Origin: Brachycybe producta
Lineage: Eukaryota > Arthropoda > Diplopoda > Playtdesmida > Andrognathidae
Direction: 5' to 3'
NCBI GenBank assembly: GCA_036925085.1
Contig: JAUPFP010000019.1
Span: 2,575,001-2,639,000 of the forward strand
Length of the DNA stretch: 64,000 bases
A program made the translations under genes and the position numbers. The notes beneath the pieces are model-generated. The model searched no databases. It was not told the origin of the DNA and was given only the letters and a program-made list of their open reading frames with translations. Below, piece after piece: positions 21,968 to 32,283 of this stretch (position 1 is the first letter of the stretch; every line of letters starts with the position of its first letter).

Positions 21968-23600
21968 GTGGCACCTGGCATCATGCAGGGCCAGAACGAA
22001 GCCACCTTCAAAATCGAGGTATTGAACACCAACAAGACACCAGCCATCCTCCAAAAAGGCGAAGTCTTGGCTCACATGCAATATGACTACGATTGGGAGG
22101 TCGTAGCTGGCACTGCTACCATCCCAATCCAATCAGTGTCGGTAACTGACCGTGAAGACCTGAAGAAATTTGACAAAAAACTACAATTTGGACCACAACT
22201 CCATATAGGTCAGAGGCGCATCCTAACTGATCTCTTACATTCATATAGATCGAAAATTTGGAGCTAGGATGCACCAACCTCACTGAACATCGAATTGATA
22301 CGGGAGACCATGCTCCGGTGCGGGAACCGCTCCGAAGAGTGGTCCAGAGCAGCAGAAAATCGTCAAACAGAATGTACAAGAGATGTTAGACAAAGGAGTG
22401 GCACACCCCTCAAAGTCGCCTTATGCTTCACCAGTAGTCCTGGTGATGGCCAATGGAGATTCTGTGTGGACTACCGTTGTCTGAAGAACATCATGAAGAT
22501 TGACAACTACCCCTTACCATGAATCGATGACGCTCTGGACTCCCTACATGGAGCCCAAATCTATGCGACCCTGGACATGATCTCCGGATACTGGCAGTTC
22601 GAAGTAGCCAAAAAGGATAAAGAGAAGACTCCGTTCATCACCCCAGGAGGACTCTTCGAGTTCAATCGAATGCCCTTCGGATTGAGCAACACACCTGCAA
22701 CAATGCAACAAGCATTGGACATCCTCTTGGCAGGCTACAAATGGGAAACTTGTCTGGTGTACCTCGTCGACATCATAGTCTTCGGAGCAACTTTTGAAGA
22801 GTTCATCAACCGTTTAAGGGTGTTTCTGGAACTATTTCAAGGAGCTGGAATGAAAATACATCCCCAAAAAATGTTTCTTTGGATATGAGGAAGTGCTCTA
22901 TTTTGGGCACATCATCTCCAAGGACGGAGTTCGTCCAAATCCCCAGAAAGTAGCAGTGATTTCCGAGTTAGCAGCACCCATTAATTTTGAAGAAGTCCGG
23001 CAATTCCTTGGAATGGCTGGCTTCTACCGACGATTCATAATCAACTTTCCTCACATTGCAAAGCCTCTGACTGATCTGACAAAGAAGGAATTGCCATTCG
23101 AATGGACAGTAGATAGGGAAGCATTCGAGTTGTTGAAGAAGAGACTAACTATGGCACCTGTGTTGGCAGTATACGATCCGGAAGCCGAGATTGTGATGCA
23201 TACGGACACCTCTGGATGTCATTGCTGCCATACTTTACCAGAGGGGTCGAAACAAGGCGCTACAAATGTTGAGTGGCATTTCAAGAGTTCTCCTTGATGC
23301 AGAACTCAATTACTCCACCACAGACAAAGAATGCCTAGTGGTAGTATATGGTTTGGTTAAGTTCTGGCCATATCTCTTCAACAAATCCTTTACCATTGTC
23401 ACTGTTCAGCACGCTCTATGCTACCTAAAAACAGCACAGGTTACAAGGTCGACTTGGTAGGTGGCAACTCATGCTGCAAGAGTATAATTACACAGTGGTC
23501 TACAAAGAATGGAATCACCCATGTAGACGCTGACTGTGTCTCTTGCAGTCTAATTGATGTGCCAGACGATTGGAGACTGACGACTTACACTTAGACTGAG
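21968..23600 (+). pseudogene. Reverse transcriptase and RNase H of Gypsy element 1
   Basis: RRILTDLLHSYRSKIW (about 22213) is the pre-RT segment. Core RT blocks are FCVDYRCLKNIMKIDNYPLP (22460-22520, stop right after), TLDMISGYWQFEVAKKDKEKTPFITPGGLFEFNRMPFGL and the catalytic box as YLVDIIVF in place of YVDDIIVF, so the key DD pair is altered. After a frameshift at about 22885, FGHIISKDGVRPNPQKV and FLGMAGFYRRFI follow, then an RNase H-like part (HTDTSG, RVLLDAELNYSTTDKECLVVVYGLVKFWPYL). Inactive. Confidence 0.88.
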
Positions 23601-23617
23601 ATGACTTAGATGACAGC

Positions 23618-24873
23618 GTGATTTATGCTGTCACTCTTCGATGGGATTGGACCCTGGAGCAAAGGAAAGACCCTGAACTGACGAAAATTATCGATGAGCT
23701 CCGACAAACACCAGTCTTAACTCCACAAAATTTACATTATTGTAGAGGAAGTTTTGTGTGCTGTGGTATTCCATCGCAGCATCGTGCCAAAGCTCGTGAC
23801 AGTCATACCGCAACAGCTTGTACAAGAGGGGCTTCACCTCCTGCACGATAGTCCAGAAGCCGGACACTTCAGACAAGACAAAACTCTGGACAAAGTCTGC
23901 TGAAGATTCTTCTGGAGTACCTGAAAGAAGGACACTATCGATTTCGTACGCACCTGCGAGGTTTGCCAAAAATGTAAGGCACCTCAGTGCAAACTGCCTG
24001 GTTTCTTGCACGAGATGCAGATCGAAGACCCTGGTGAATGCCGGTGGGATTGATTATATCAGTCTTCTGGAGGGTGGTGTTAAACACATCATTCTAGCAG
24101 TCGACTACGCCAACCAATTCTGCTTTGCAAAAGGTGTCCACAGCCGGACAGCCAAGGTAACAAAGAATTTCATTAAAGATACCCTTGTCCACCTTAATGG
24201 AGCTCCCAGGCGCATCATCACGGATCGAGGAACACCCTTCACAGCCGAGGAAACACAAGAATTCTTTGATGAAATTGGAATGCAACACTACGACTGCTTA
24301 CTTTCCACAAGGAGATGGCCTAGCGGAAAGAACAAACAAGACCATCATGCAAACTGTCAAACGACTCTTGACACCTGAAAAGGGCCAGAAGAACTGGTAT
24401 TTCAAGTTACAAGCAGCCGTATGTTTGCATACAATATTTCTCTACATGAATCCACCAAGTACACTCCACACAGACTGATGTTTGGTAGAGAAGCACGCTT
24501 GCCAGTCGACAACCGGGCTCCTCTATTGCCGAAAGTTATGGATTCCAACCAATACAATCCATCAGTGGTAACTGCTGATGAATTGGAGACCCCCAAGACA
24601 AATCTTCATGAGCTGCACCTCCGGCAGAAAAAAAATTAGATGATTCATGAATATCAAATTGGAGACCAGGTCTTGGTTATAGACCATAGGATTGTACCTG
24701 ATGAGACTAAGAAGCTTTGGTACACTTACAGAGACGGCTATACCGTCACCAACATCGTTAGCGACACGGTTCTGGAACTGGAACATGAGGATACCTTCGG
24801 AAGATTAATTCAAGATACGGTCAACATAGTATTTGAAATTGAATTTGAAAAATTACTCTGCAAGCAGCCATAA
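23618..24873 (+). pseudogene. Integrase of Gypsy element 1
   Basis: The zinc-binding part (HDSPEAGHF near 23850; CEVCQKCK near 23970) and core (IILAVDYANQF, IITDRGTPFTAEETQEFFDEIGMQH, TTAYFPQGDGLAERTNKTI) are present in shifting frames. They are followed by FAYNISLHESTKYTPHRLMFGREARLP and a C-terminal domain ending at 24873. Frameshifts occur near 23850, 23950, 24300 and 24420. No chromodomain was recognised. Confidence 0.85.
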
Positions 24874-25866
24874 AGGCCTATGGCAGAGGGACAAGAGTCC
24901 AAGTGCAGCATAGAGAATGCTTTGTCAAAACTAGAAAATATAAAACCCTATTGATATAAACCCAACAACAATTTCAATAAATTTTTTTATCATGCTTCAA
25001 GTACATGTAAAGCCCAAACACTCGAGGACGAGTATCTTAGGAAAGGAGGGGAGAGAAATAGATGTGGACATCAGCCCACCTCTACAACCCACTGAACCAT
25101 TACAACTTACCAACTTACCATCCACAAAAGAACCACCCCCGAAACTTCTATATCTACCGGTAATCTAAAACTACAAAATAAAAAGAACAGATTAAAACTA
25201 AAAATGCAAAATCCATCATTGAAACCAGCTGCTAGTCAAGAAGCGAAAGTAAACAACGAAAGGAACAATGGAATTTCACAAAAAATCAAAACGAAACTCA
25301 CCATTAAGACTATCCACATGATTAAGGACGAATAGCCACGTGTTCATCACATGGAAACAGCAAGGTTAACGTCCTCAATCGAAAACACAAACAAAATAGT
25401 GGTCGTAACTGCCACCCACGCCGGGAAACATAAAAACCACGTGGACCTGGAAGAAGACTCAAGAATATCGTAATCCCCCTCCCATGACGTCACATCAAGA
25501 AGAGAAAGTGAACTCAGTGACCCACTTAAGGTTTCAAGTTTGAATCTTCGGTGGGAAAGTCAAACAACTAACTCTTCACACCCTAATGCAAGAGAGGAGT
25601 TATGTCATCACCGATGGGAATTAAATCACAAGACAGGGGCAATAAAAGACATTAAAACGAAGCCCCTTGTCAATCAAAAATGGAAAATTAATTGGGCCAA
25701 TCAGGACACCTCCTACGTCATCAAGGGACTCAATCATCAAGCAAATCACATAGTGGCCCCACCAAGAGGGCTCACCCACTGAAAACACTCAAATGACTGT
25801 ACAGGCTCATGTGGGGACTGCCAGTGAGCCTGCCAGAAAACCGCCATCACCCGGATCGGATGCGAA
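24874..25866 (+). mobile_element. Region after integrase in Gypsy element 1
   Basis: No conserved protein. A purine-rich block, CTCGAGGACGAGTATCTTAGGAAAGGAGGGG (25020-25050), resembles the sequence before the 3' LTRs at 28645 and 60209 (GAGGACGTACT...) and could be an alternative polypurine tract. If so, a different LTR would start near 25062. Sequence 24832-25010 recurs inverted at 30243-30440. Confidence 0.5.
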
Positions 25867-27660
25867 GTGTTGATGCCACTCCATCCCGGAAAACTTCCAC
25901 TGATGCAGAGAGAAGCATCTCGTCATCGCTTCGATGCCCAGCCAAAATGGGTCGTGAGGGAAAGCCATAGGAACCCACACTTCTGGTCCCCCTCACCGCC
26001 GCCACCTCCAAACACTGGGCAGAGTAGCGAGAGGATCGAATGGATGCCTCTACGATGCTCCTGGGACCTCCCAAGGACTTCTGGAGGAGTTTGGCCCCTG
26101 GCCAGATGATCACAGGAGGAGCTGGGCCCTGGGGAAGAAGTCTTCTGGGCCTGCACCACCCACGGCCGCCGAAAAAGAACAACAAAGATTGGAGAAGGAA
26201 CGAATCCACTGCCTGCAGGAAAAGGACCGTGACCAGGGCAGGAAAGACCTCCGCTACTTACAGTTGGCATGTCTCCGACTGGCAGAGCTGGGACTGCCAT
26301 ACACGGCTCCACTCCCCCAGGAGGAGATCACAAAGATTGAAGCTCTCCTCACCACTGAAGAGCAGCCAGCTGCGGCAGCCACGTCTGGACGTTCTCTTCC
26401 TCTGACACTGCCTCCTTCAACAACACCAATGGCCAACACCACTATACTGAAGCCTCATTAGGAGGCCATCCCAAAGACGACCACCCCACGCCAAAAGAGC
26501 TGCCACCAAGGGAGCAACCCCACCTGGACCACCAATGCTCCAAGAGGGACCACACCCAAATGATGCCACTTTTTCCCAGATGCTACACGCACCACCATCA
26601 GGGTCATTGGGAGTACCACCATTGCCCCCAAGACCTCCGCCAACACCTCAATGAAGGGGCCCGAGGGAACCTTCTGGTAGTCCGACAGCTGATGGAGGTA
26701 CCAGTCTCCAAACCTGAACCTGTACCGCGACCAGCCAAAACTCCTCCAGCCCCTGCAGCAACACCATCGCCATCACCTGCTGCTTTGAGAGAGAATATTT
26801 TTACTCAACAGAAGAAAATGACTTGGTTATGGACTTTGCAAGGCGAGGTTGGGATCCCCGCGAGACTCTTGGGATTCCTCCCCTCGAGGACCGACCACCC
26901 ATCTGAGAAGAGCAGAAAAAAGAAGCCCCGGCAGCGTGCATGCGACATGGTCCGGGTAACTGTATTCCAGGCCCAATGTTTCGATTCTTCTGGAGGTGCG
27001 GGGACCGCGCCTCCTGCTCCTATTGACAACCATCCAGTTGCGGATGCGGGGACCGCACCTGCAACTTCCACCGAGGGCTCTCCGGCCACCATGTCAATGA
27101 CTCCACCTGCTCCTCCTGCAGAGACTGCTAGGAGGAAGACCCTTGTCTGCCGGCCACTATGCCCGGAGTCTCTACAAGAGACTCCTCAACAACAGACGAA
27201 GCCTAACCAAACATTGTATATCGACACTACAACTTGGAGGAGGGGTTCCCACACCTGGAACTCCCGGAACGAGAGCAATATATCGTCTGTGTGACACGGG
27301 ACAACTCTATTCACCACCATCATCGTGCCCCGGTGGAGGCACATCGAAGTCTTTCAGTTTGCTGGGGAGCTCGTCACCACCGCCCTCCAGGCCGAAATGT
27401 GGTCTTTCTTCATAACCATTTTCGGGACTCCAGCCAAAGGAACCTTCCGGATTTCTCGGAGTTATCTACGAGGGGCCAGCCCAAACCATCAGGCCGCCAT
27501 CATGTGAGATGCCGTACTGGGGACTTTTCGACCGGCCACCTTCTTGAGGGACGAGAACCGATGAGGTGTACCAGGCCTTCTTCCATCATCTCCAAGTGGA
27601 CGTCGACGGGTGGATCCTAGCCCATTGGTATGGCCAACACCTCTAACACTACCAGCAGGA
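25867..27660 (+). pseudogene. Third coding region of Gypsy element 1, decayed homologue of the 725-aa ORF
   Basis: Broken frames match the minus-strand ORF at 60613-62790 block by block and in the same order. LAELGLPYTAPLPQEEITKIEA (about 26270-26340) matches VELGLPCTAQLPKEELLRIEA. RQRACDMVR (about 26925) matches RQRAHDMAR. EEGFPHLELPEREQYIV (27238-27290) matches EEGFPRLDLPPRERYVV. FRISRSYL (27440-27470) matches FRTSRHYI. Between these are proline-rich stretches. Many frameshifts and stops. Function unknown; its place after integrase and before the 3' LTR is where some retroelements carry env, but no signal peptide or membrane segment is seen. Confidence 0.75.
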
Positions 27661-28644
27661 TAATTTAGTCTTTTTTCGTCAAGAGACTGCTCGCAAGTAT
27701 TTTGTGTTGTTCACGAGAAACTGCTCGCGAGAATGATGTTCTAATATTTCTTGTGCCACCCCGTTGGGTTCTGTTTTTTTTTCTTATAAATATATTTTTG
27801 GAATTTCATCTCTTTCCCCGTTGGGGCTTGTTTTTTTAAGAGAATTCCCATCGTTCTGGGGATATTTGGTTATAGGGTTTCATATGTTTTTTTGCAATTT
27901 TTCATATTTGTTTTTTTTTATTCTCTTTTATTCTCCACATATTCATTTTGTTTTAACCCATTAGGTTTTCTTTTTCACATGTTCCTTTGGTTCTTACCCC
28001 TCTTCAGTTCTTCACAATTATAAGTTTTATTTTGATTTTTTTTTTTTAATTTTGTTTCATTAAAATAATTATTTGGGTGTTTTGGTGATGGTTTTTTCTT
28101 GTCACCTGAATTTTTGTATTTACGTCATCTTGACCAGGGGATGGCCCTTTTGTTTTCTTAGGGCCACATCCTAGAGGCATCTGACACTGAAATGTGGTCC
28201 TATTGTTTTCATATTTTCTCTATTGTTTCATGTTCTGCAGGTGTTTTAACTTTCAAGAGTTTTTTAGTTAATTTTTAGTTAGAATTTTTGATAATTCATT
28301 GGTAATAAATTAGTTTTGTGACTAAAGTTAATTATTTATTTTTGCCCCACAACAACCCCGTTGGTTTTTTTTTTTCTGTTTTTTTTGTTGATTTTGTTAT
28401 CTTTCTTTGGTATATCCCTGCCGTTCTGGAAATATCCTTTTCATATTACCCCGTTGGCTGTTCTCTTTTCATTTTTGACTTGTTAGAGAGTGGTTGACAC
28501 AACCGGTGTCAACCTGTCTTCCAGCATATATGCATTTCCCTTTTGTAGCGTGCTTAGCCCTTGGACCACTTCCCATAACCTACCCCCTGTTGCATTCCTC
28601 TGGCTCTGAATTATGAGGACGTACTTCATGCCAAGTTGGGGGTA
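27661..28644 (+). mobile_element. T-rich 3' untranslated region of Gypsy element 1
   Basis: Long T-rich sequence with repeated CCCCGTTGG-T motifs (27755, 27812, 28350, 28450). It ends in GAGGACGTACTTCATGCCAAGTTGGGGGTA, a polypurine-tract-like stretch directly before the LTR at 28645. The minus-strand element at 60210-60250 has a matching end. No gene. Confidence 0.6.
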
Positions 28645-28720
28645 TGTAACACCCTGTATTTCGCCTTTCTGCCCTTCCCATAGCCTGGGGGTTCCTTGGG
28701 ATCTAAGGGATGTACTTCCT

Positions 28721-30242
28721 TATTCTTTTAGTTGATGACCTTCAGAAAATTTTAGACAAAGGCAGTCAGATAGATTTCGTCTTTCTTGATCTCTGCAAGG
28801 CATTTTATACAGTTTCTCACACAAAACTAATGACAAAAATTAGTGGGTATGGATTGGGTGAACAGGTGTATAAATGGTTGCATTCTTTTTTGAGGGGGGT
28901 CTGAATCTGGTTGGATAGGGGTTACATCAGGGGTTCCTCAGGGTAGTGTGTTGGATCCGCTTCTGTTTCTTTTATATATCAATGACCTCAGCAGTCAAGT
29001 TAGCAGCAATTGCCGGCTGTTTGCAGATGATACAATAATTTATCGAGAGGTTACCTCTGACAATGATAGCCATATTATTGATACTGTGACAACCCAGTTT
29101 TGCTCTCTATGTGGAGCAGAACTAAATCTCCTGTGTCGTCTGCTAGGCTGGCTAATTAGCTGCCAGGCAGGCGACAAAATGGCCAGCAAGGGTCACTGTC
29201 CTCCCCCAGGTGGAGCAGCCTGGGGGTATATAATGGCGGCGGCCATTATATTCTAGGCAGTGTGTGTGAGACCCTGATGCTGTGTGCATGCTATTCTTCT
29301 GTGCTCTGTTTTCAACAGGTGGCCAAGATGGCCACCATTCATCTTTGTCCTTTGTGGAGTGTGGGTGTGTCACACCTTAGCTCCTGGCTGGGTTAGCCAG
29401 GAGGTGCCTCTTGCTTCATCTCTTTTGTTGGCTCTCTGCTGGATCATTTATCCAGCAGATATTGCATCTACATAAGTGAGTGTTTTTATTTATTCACCTA
29501 CTTGCTGAATAAATTATACTTATTGTTTTCACTCAACACACTGAGTCCGTGTCACTTATTTTCTGGGGAAGTTACCGCAGGGAGGGTGGGGGTTTCCGGT
29601 GGGGATATGCCGGCACCATCACCGTCCTGTTTCCGTCGTTATCGGCCGGTACTTCGCGTCGGTTCCACAGTAGGATCCATCGGGGGTCTACCGTGGGTTC
29701 TTCGTCGTGTTCGTCGGCCATTCGTCCGTCGACCTACGGAGAGATCGACTCGACCGGCGTCACCCAGGGACCGGACGGACTAGAGCGGGCAGTCCGCGCT
29801 TCGACCTCGGCCCCAAGGGAGTCAAGGATCCGGTAAGACGGGGAAGTTTTGCCGGGGTGTTGCAACGAACCCAAGTCGGGTCGTTACAATACTGACTTGA
29901 AAGCAATAGAGGCATGGTGTTAGAAATGGCAACTTCAACTTAATAAGGAAAAATGTTGTGTAATGAGGGTAGCTAGAGGAAGGAATCCAGTAATATTTCC
30001 ATATAGAATAGGGGCTATTCCACTTAATAACGTAGATTCTTATAAATATTTGGGGGTAAAGATTACAGTTAAACTTTCTTAAAAGCTGCATGTCGAACAG
30101 ATTATTTCCAAGTCTATGCAGATGCTAAGGTTTAGTCAATGCATTCTAAGAAGGTGTCTTATTACTGTCATTTGTTCCTAGGGCAATTCGACAATGGAAC
30201 TCACTTGCAGGGGATCTTGTGCAGGGAAAACGTATTTTATGG
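28721..30242 (+). pseudogene. CR1/Jockey-like LINE, split by a solo LTR
   Basis: RT blocks are, in order: DDLQKILDKGSQIDFVFLDLCKAF (28730-28805), GVPQGSVLDPLLFLLYINDL after a frameshift at about 28905, and LFADDTIIYREV, with the catalytic ADD intact. The frame then breaks at the LTR (29085-29888) and resumes with DLKAIEAWC and YLGVKITV. The 3' end reads RAIRQWNSLAGDL. With the LTR and one copy of its ATAC duplication removed, the frame is continuous across the site. Stops (about 28902, 29925) and a missing 5' end make it inactive. Confidence 0.85.
29085..29888 (+). mobile_element. Solo LTR, family A (804 bp), inside the LINE
   Basis: It starts TGTGACAACCCAGTTTTGC and ends AAGTCGGGTCGTTACA, flanked by ATAC (29081-29084 and 29889-29892). 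It contains GTATATAATGGC (possible TATA region), GGTGGCCAAGATGGCCACC and the GC-rich CTGGGGAAGT 3' third. No internal region remains. Confidence 0.93.
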
Positions 30243-30441
30243 GAGTCATAATTTTGTTTTGTTTTGACAATGCATATATTTGCAGCATAATAAAAAATTT
30301 ATTGAAATTGTTGTTGGGTTTATATCAATGAGGTTTTATATTTTTTGGTTTTGACAATGCATTCTCTATGCTGCACTTGGAATCTTGTCCCTCTGCCATA
30401 TGCCTTTATTGCTGCTTGCAGAGTAATTTTTCAAATTCAAA
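30243..30441 (-). mobile_element. Inverted fragment of Gypsy 1 post-integrase region
   Basis: The reverse complement matches 24832-25010: GAATTTGAAAAATTACTCTGCAAGCAGC, GGACAAGANTCCAAGTGCAGCATAGAGAATGC, AACCCAACAACAATTTCAATAAATTTTTT. It is wedged between the LINE 3' end and the right half of the family-B LTR. Confidence 0.85.
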
Positions 30442-31089
30442 TCCTTTCCCTTTTTCTTGGAAACCCTAAAGCTAACAAACACATCCTGGTTCCGGTATCG
30501 GCAGATGGATATCCATTGAAGCATGGTCCCTACGGCATGGGTATACCTGCAAGGGTGTACACAGGCCCTAGGTATAAAAGACCATGTTTCGGTATACTCT
30601 GGGTCCATTCTCTGATATTGAAACATGAAGTAAATCAACTCATTTAATGGTCCAGTGGCAAAAGCACGCCACACCCATAACTCTTCCCTGTTCTATTACA
30701 TTTCGATGATTGAGTGTAATAAAATAAGTATTAACATCAATCTGCATTCGTCTTGCCTGTCTTAACTATTTTCTTCCAGCATCATCAATACCATGGAATA
30801 TCTTGGAGAACGACCCCGGCACCGATTGGACTCTGGTAGTATACCACAAACTCTTCTAACTAAAAGTGGTACCCACTCTAATCAGGAGAGTCTACAACCT
30901 GAGTCCTGTAACAAGAGCTCTACATTGTTACAATCCATAGTAATACGTATTTCGATTACCAACAAAGAGATTAAAGAAGTTATGCAACAAAATCACAAAT
31001 AATATAGGTAATAATGGGTATTTAGTAATAAGAGTTTGTAGGTCAGGGCCCCAAACCAAAATTGACTGCACACTTATGTATTTTAGCTT

Positions 31090-31138
31090 TCATCAAAGAC
31101 TTTTTAGGCATATTTTAATGCCTAAAAGTCTTTGATGA
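31090..31138. repeat. Short hairpin
   Basis: Arms TCATCAAAGACTTTTTAGGCAT and ATGCCTAAAAGTCTTTGATGA flank a 6-nt loop (one unpaired T). It could form a stable RNA stem; no associated gene. Confidence 0.75.
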
Positions 31139-31154
31139 TTTTAATTTATATTTT

Positions 31155-32283
31155 ACTAGCATTAGTACCTGGCTTCACTCAGGTAAAGTAAACAATTAAA
31201 AGGAGTAACTTTTATTGACTTTCATCTTCACTGTTGAGAAATTCAATCCAATTAGCAAATTGTTCTGCCACTTCTTGTCTGAGCAGTGAGCCTGACTAAA
31301 TATATATTTTCTGAAATTACATATTTGTACTCTTATCACTTGTGCATTACTCTTGCAATATCTTTTTGAACGAATTTAGCATGTTAGAGCATAAGTGATA
31401 TCTGCGATTCTAATTATTTGTATTTGTCATTGAACTTCTTTGTCAATTTCCATTTACCCTAAAAGGACATTTGTCCTAAAACCATTTGCCCTAAAGGGAC
31501 ATTTGCCATAAACGGATATTTGTCCTAAAAACATTTGCCCTAAAGGGATGTTTACCCTAAAACCATTTGCCCTAAAGGGACATTTGCCCTAAAGGGACAT
31601 TTGCCCTAAAACCATTTGCCCTAAAGGGACATTTACCCTAAAACCATTTATCCTAAAGGGACATTTGCCCTAACCAGTAGTGTAAATTTATGTCAATTGG
31701 TGTTTTTTGCATACCTGTGGTGTGCAGAACCTATTTAACATACTCCACCAAAAGACAATAAGCCATATGAAAAGAGCAAACAAAAAAGTGGTTTTAGGGC
31801 AAATGTCCTTTAGGGCAAATGGTTTTAGGGCAAACATCCTTTTAGGGCAAATGGTTTTACATCAAATGGGTATAGGGCAAATGGGTTTAGGACAAATGAT
31901 TTTTGGGCAAATGGGTTTAGGGCCAATTGTTTTTAGGACCAATGTCTTTATGCAAATGTCTTTTTAGGGAAAATTGGTTTAGGACAAATCATTTTATGGC
32001 AAATGGTTTTAGGGAAGTGTCCTTAGGGCAGATGTCTATATCCCTCGTCCCACCTCTATATTTTCCATTCCCATAATAAAATTTAAAAAATAAAAAGTAT
32101 CTGATGCTTCAAATTCTCATAAGCCATGAATGACTCAACATAGCAAGCTGAATGTAGCACCGTTGACCAGAAATCTTGAGCACTACAAGTGAGCCAAATT
32201 TCACTGATATATTAAGCGGTTTGCGAGTTTTTAGCATCACGGACAAACATCCAAACTTCATGTTTTATGTATAAGAAGATAAG
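31155..32283. repeat. Dispersed repeat with a palindromic minisatellite core
   Basis: The left edge is TAGCATTAGTACCTGGCTTCACTCAGG. The right edge is AAATTTCACTGATATATTAAGCGGTTTGCGAG, then ACGGACAAACATCCAAACTTCATG and AAGAAGATAAG. Those edge motifs are the kind shared by widespread invertebrate repeats and match the layout of 4333-5213. The core is a minisatellite in two opposite orientations. No protein. Confidence 0.6.
31440..32040. repeat. Palindromic CCCTAAA / TTTAGGG minisatellite
   Basis: 31455-31674 consists of about 15-17-bp units (CCCTAAAACCATTTG, CCCTAAAGGGACATTTG). After a spacer (31681-31790), 31793-32035 carries the same units inverted (TTTAGGGCAAATGG). The long inverted arms could fold back on each other. 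Confidence 0.9.

Larger units (their letters stand above)
28645..30932 (+). mobile_element. 3' LTR of Gypsy element 1 (family B), interrupted
   Basis: The LTR is in two pieces: 28645-28720 and 30442-30932. Together they reproduce the LTR at 17525-18091 with almost no loss at the junction (ACTTCCT / TCCTTTCCC). The intervening 1.7 kb is a CR1-like LINE, a solo family-A LTR inside the LINE, and an inverted Gypsy fragment. After the end (ATTGTTACA at 30932) comes ATCC, three of four bases like the ATAC before the 5' LTR. Confidence 0.8.

Noticed and set aside
25867..27660. Envelope gene of an errantivirus-like element
   Set aside because: No signal peptide, cleavage site or transmembrane segment is visible; the homologue at 60613-62790 is Pro/Arg rich and soluble-looking.
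31440..32040. CRISPR-like array or plant-type (TTTAGGG) interstitial telomere
   Set aside because: Units are 15-17 bp without unique spacers, include CAAATG between the TTTAGGG-like parts, and occur as inverted arms within a repeat.
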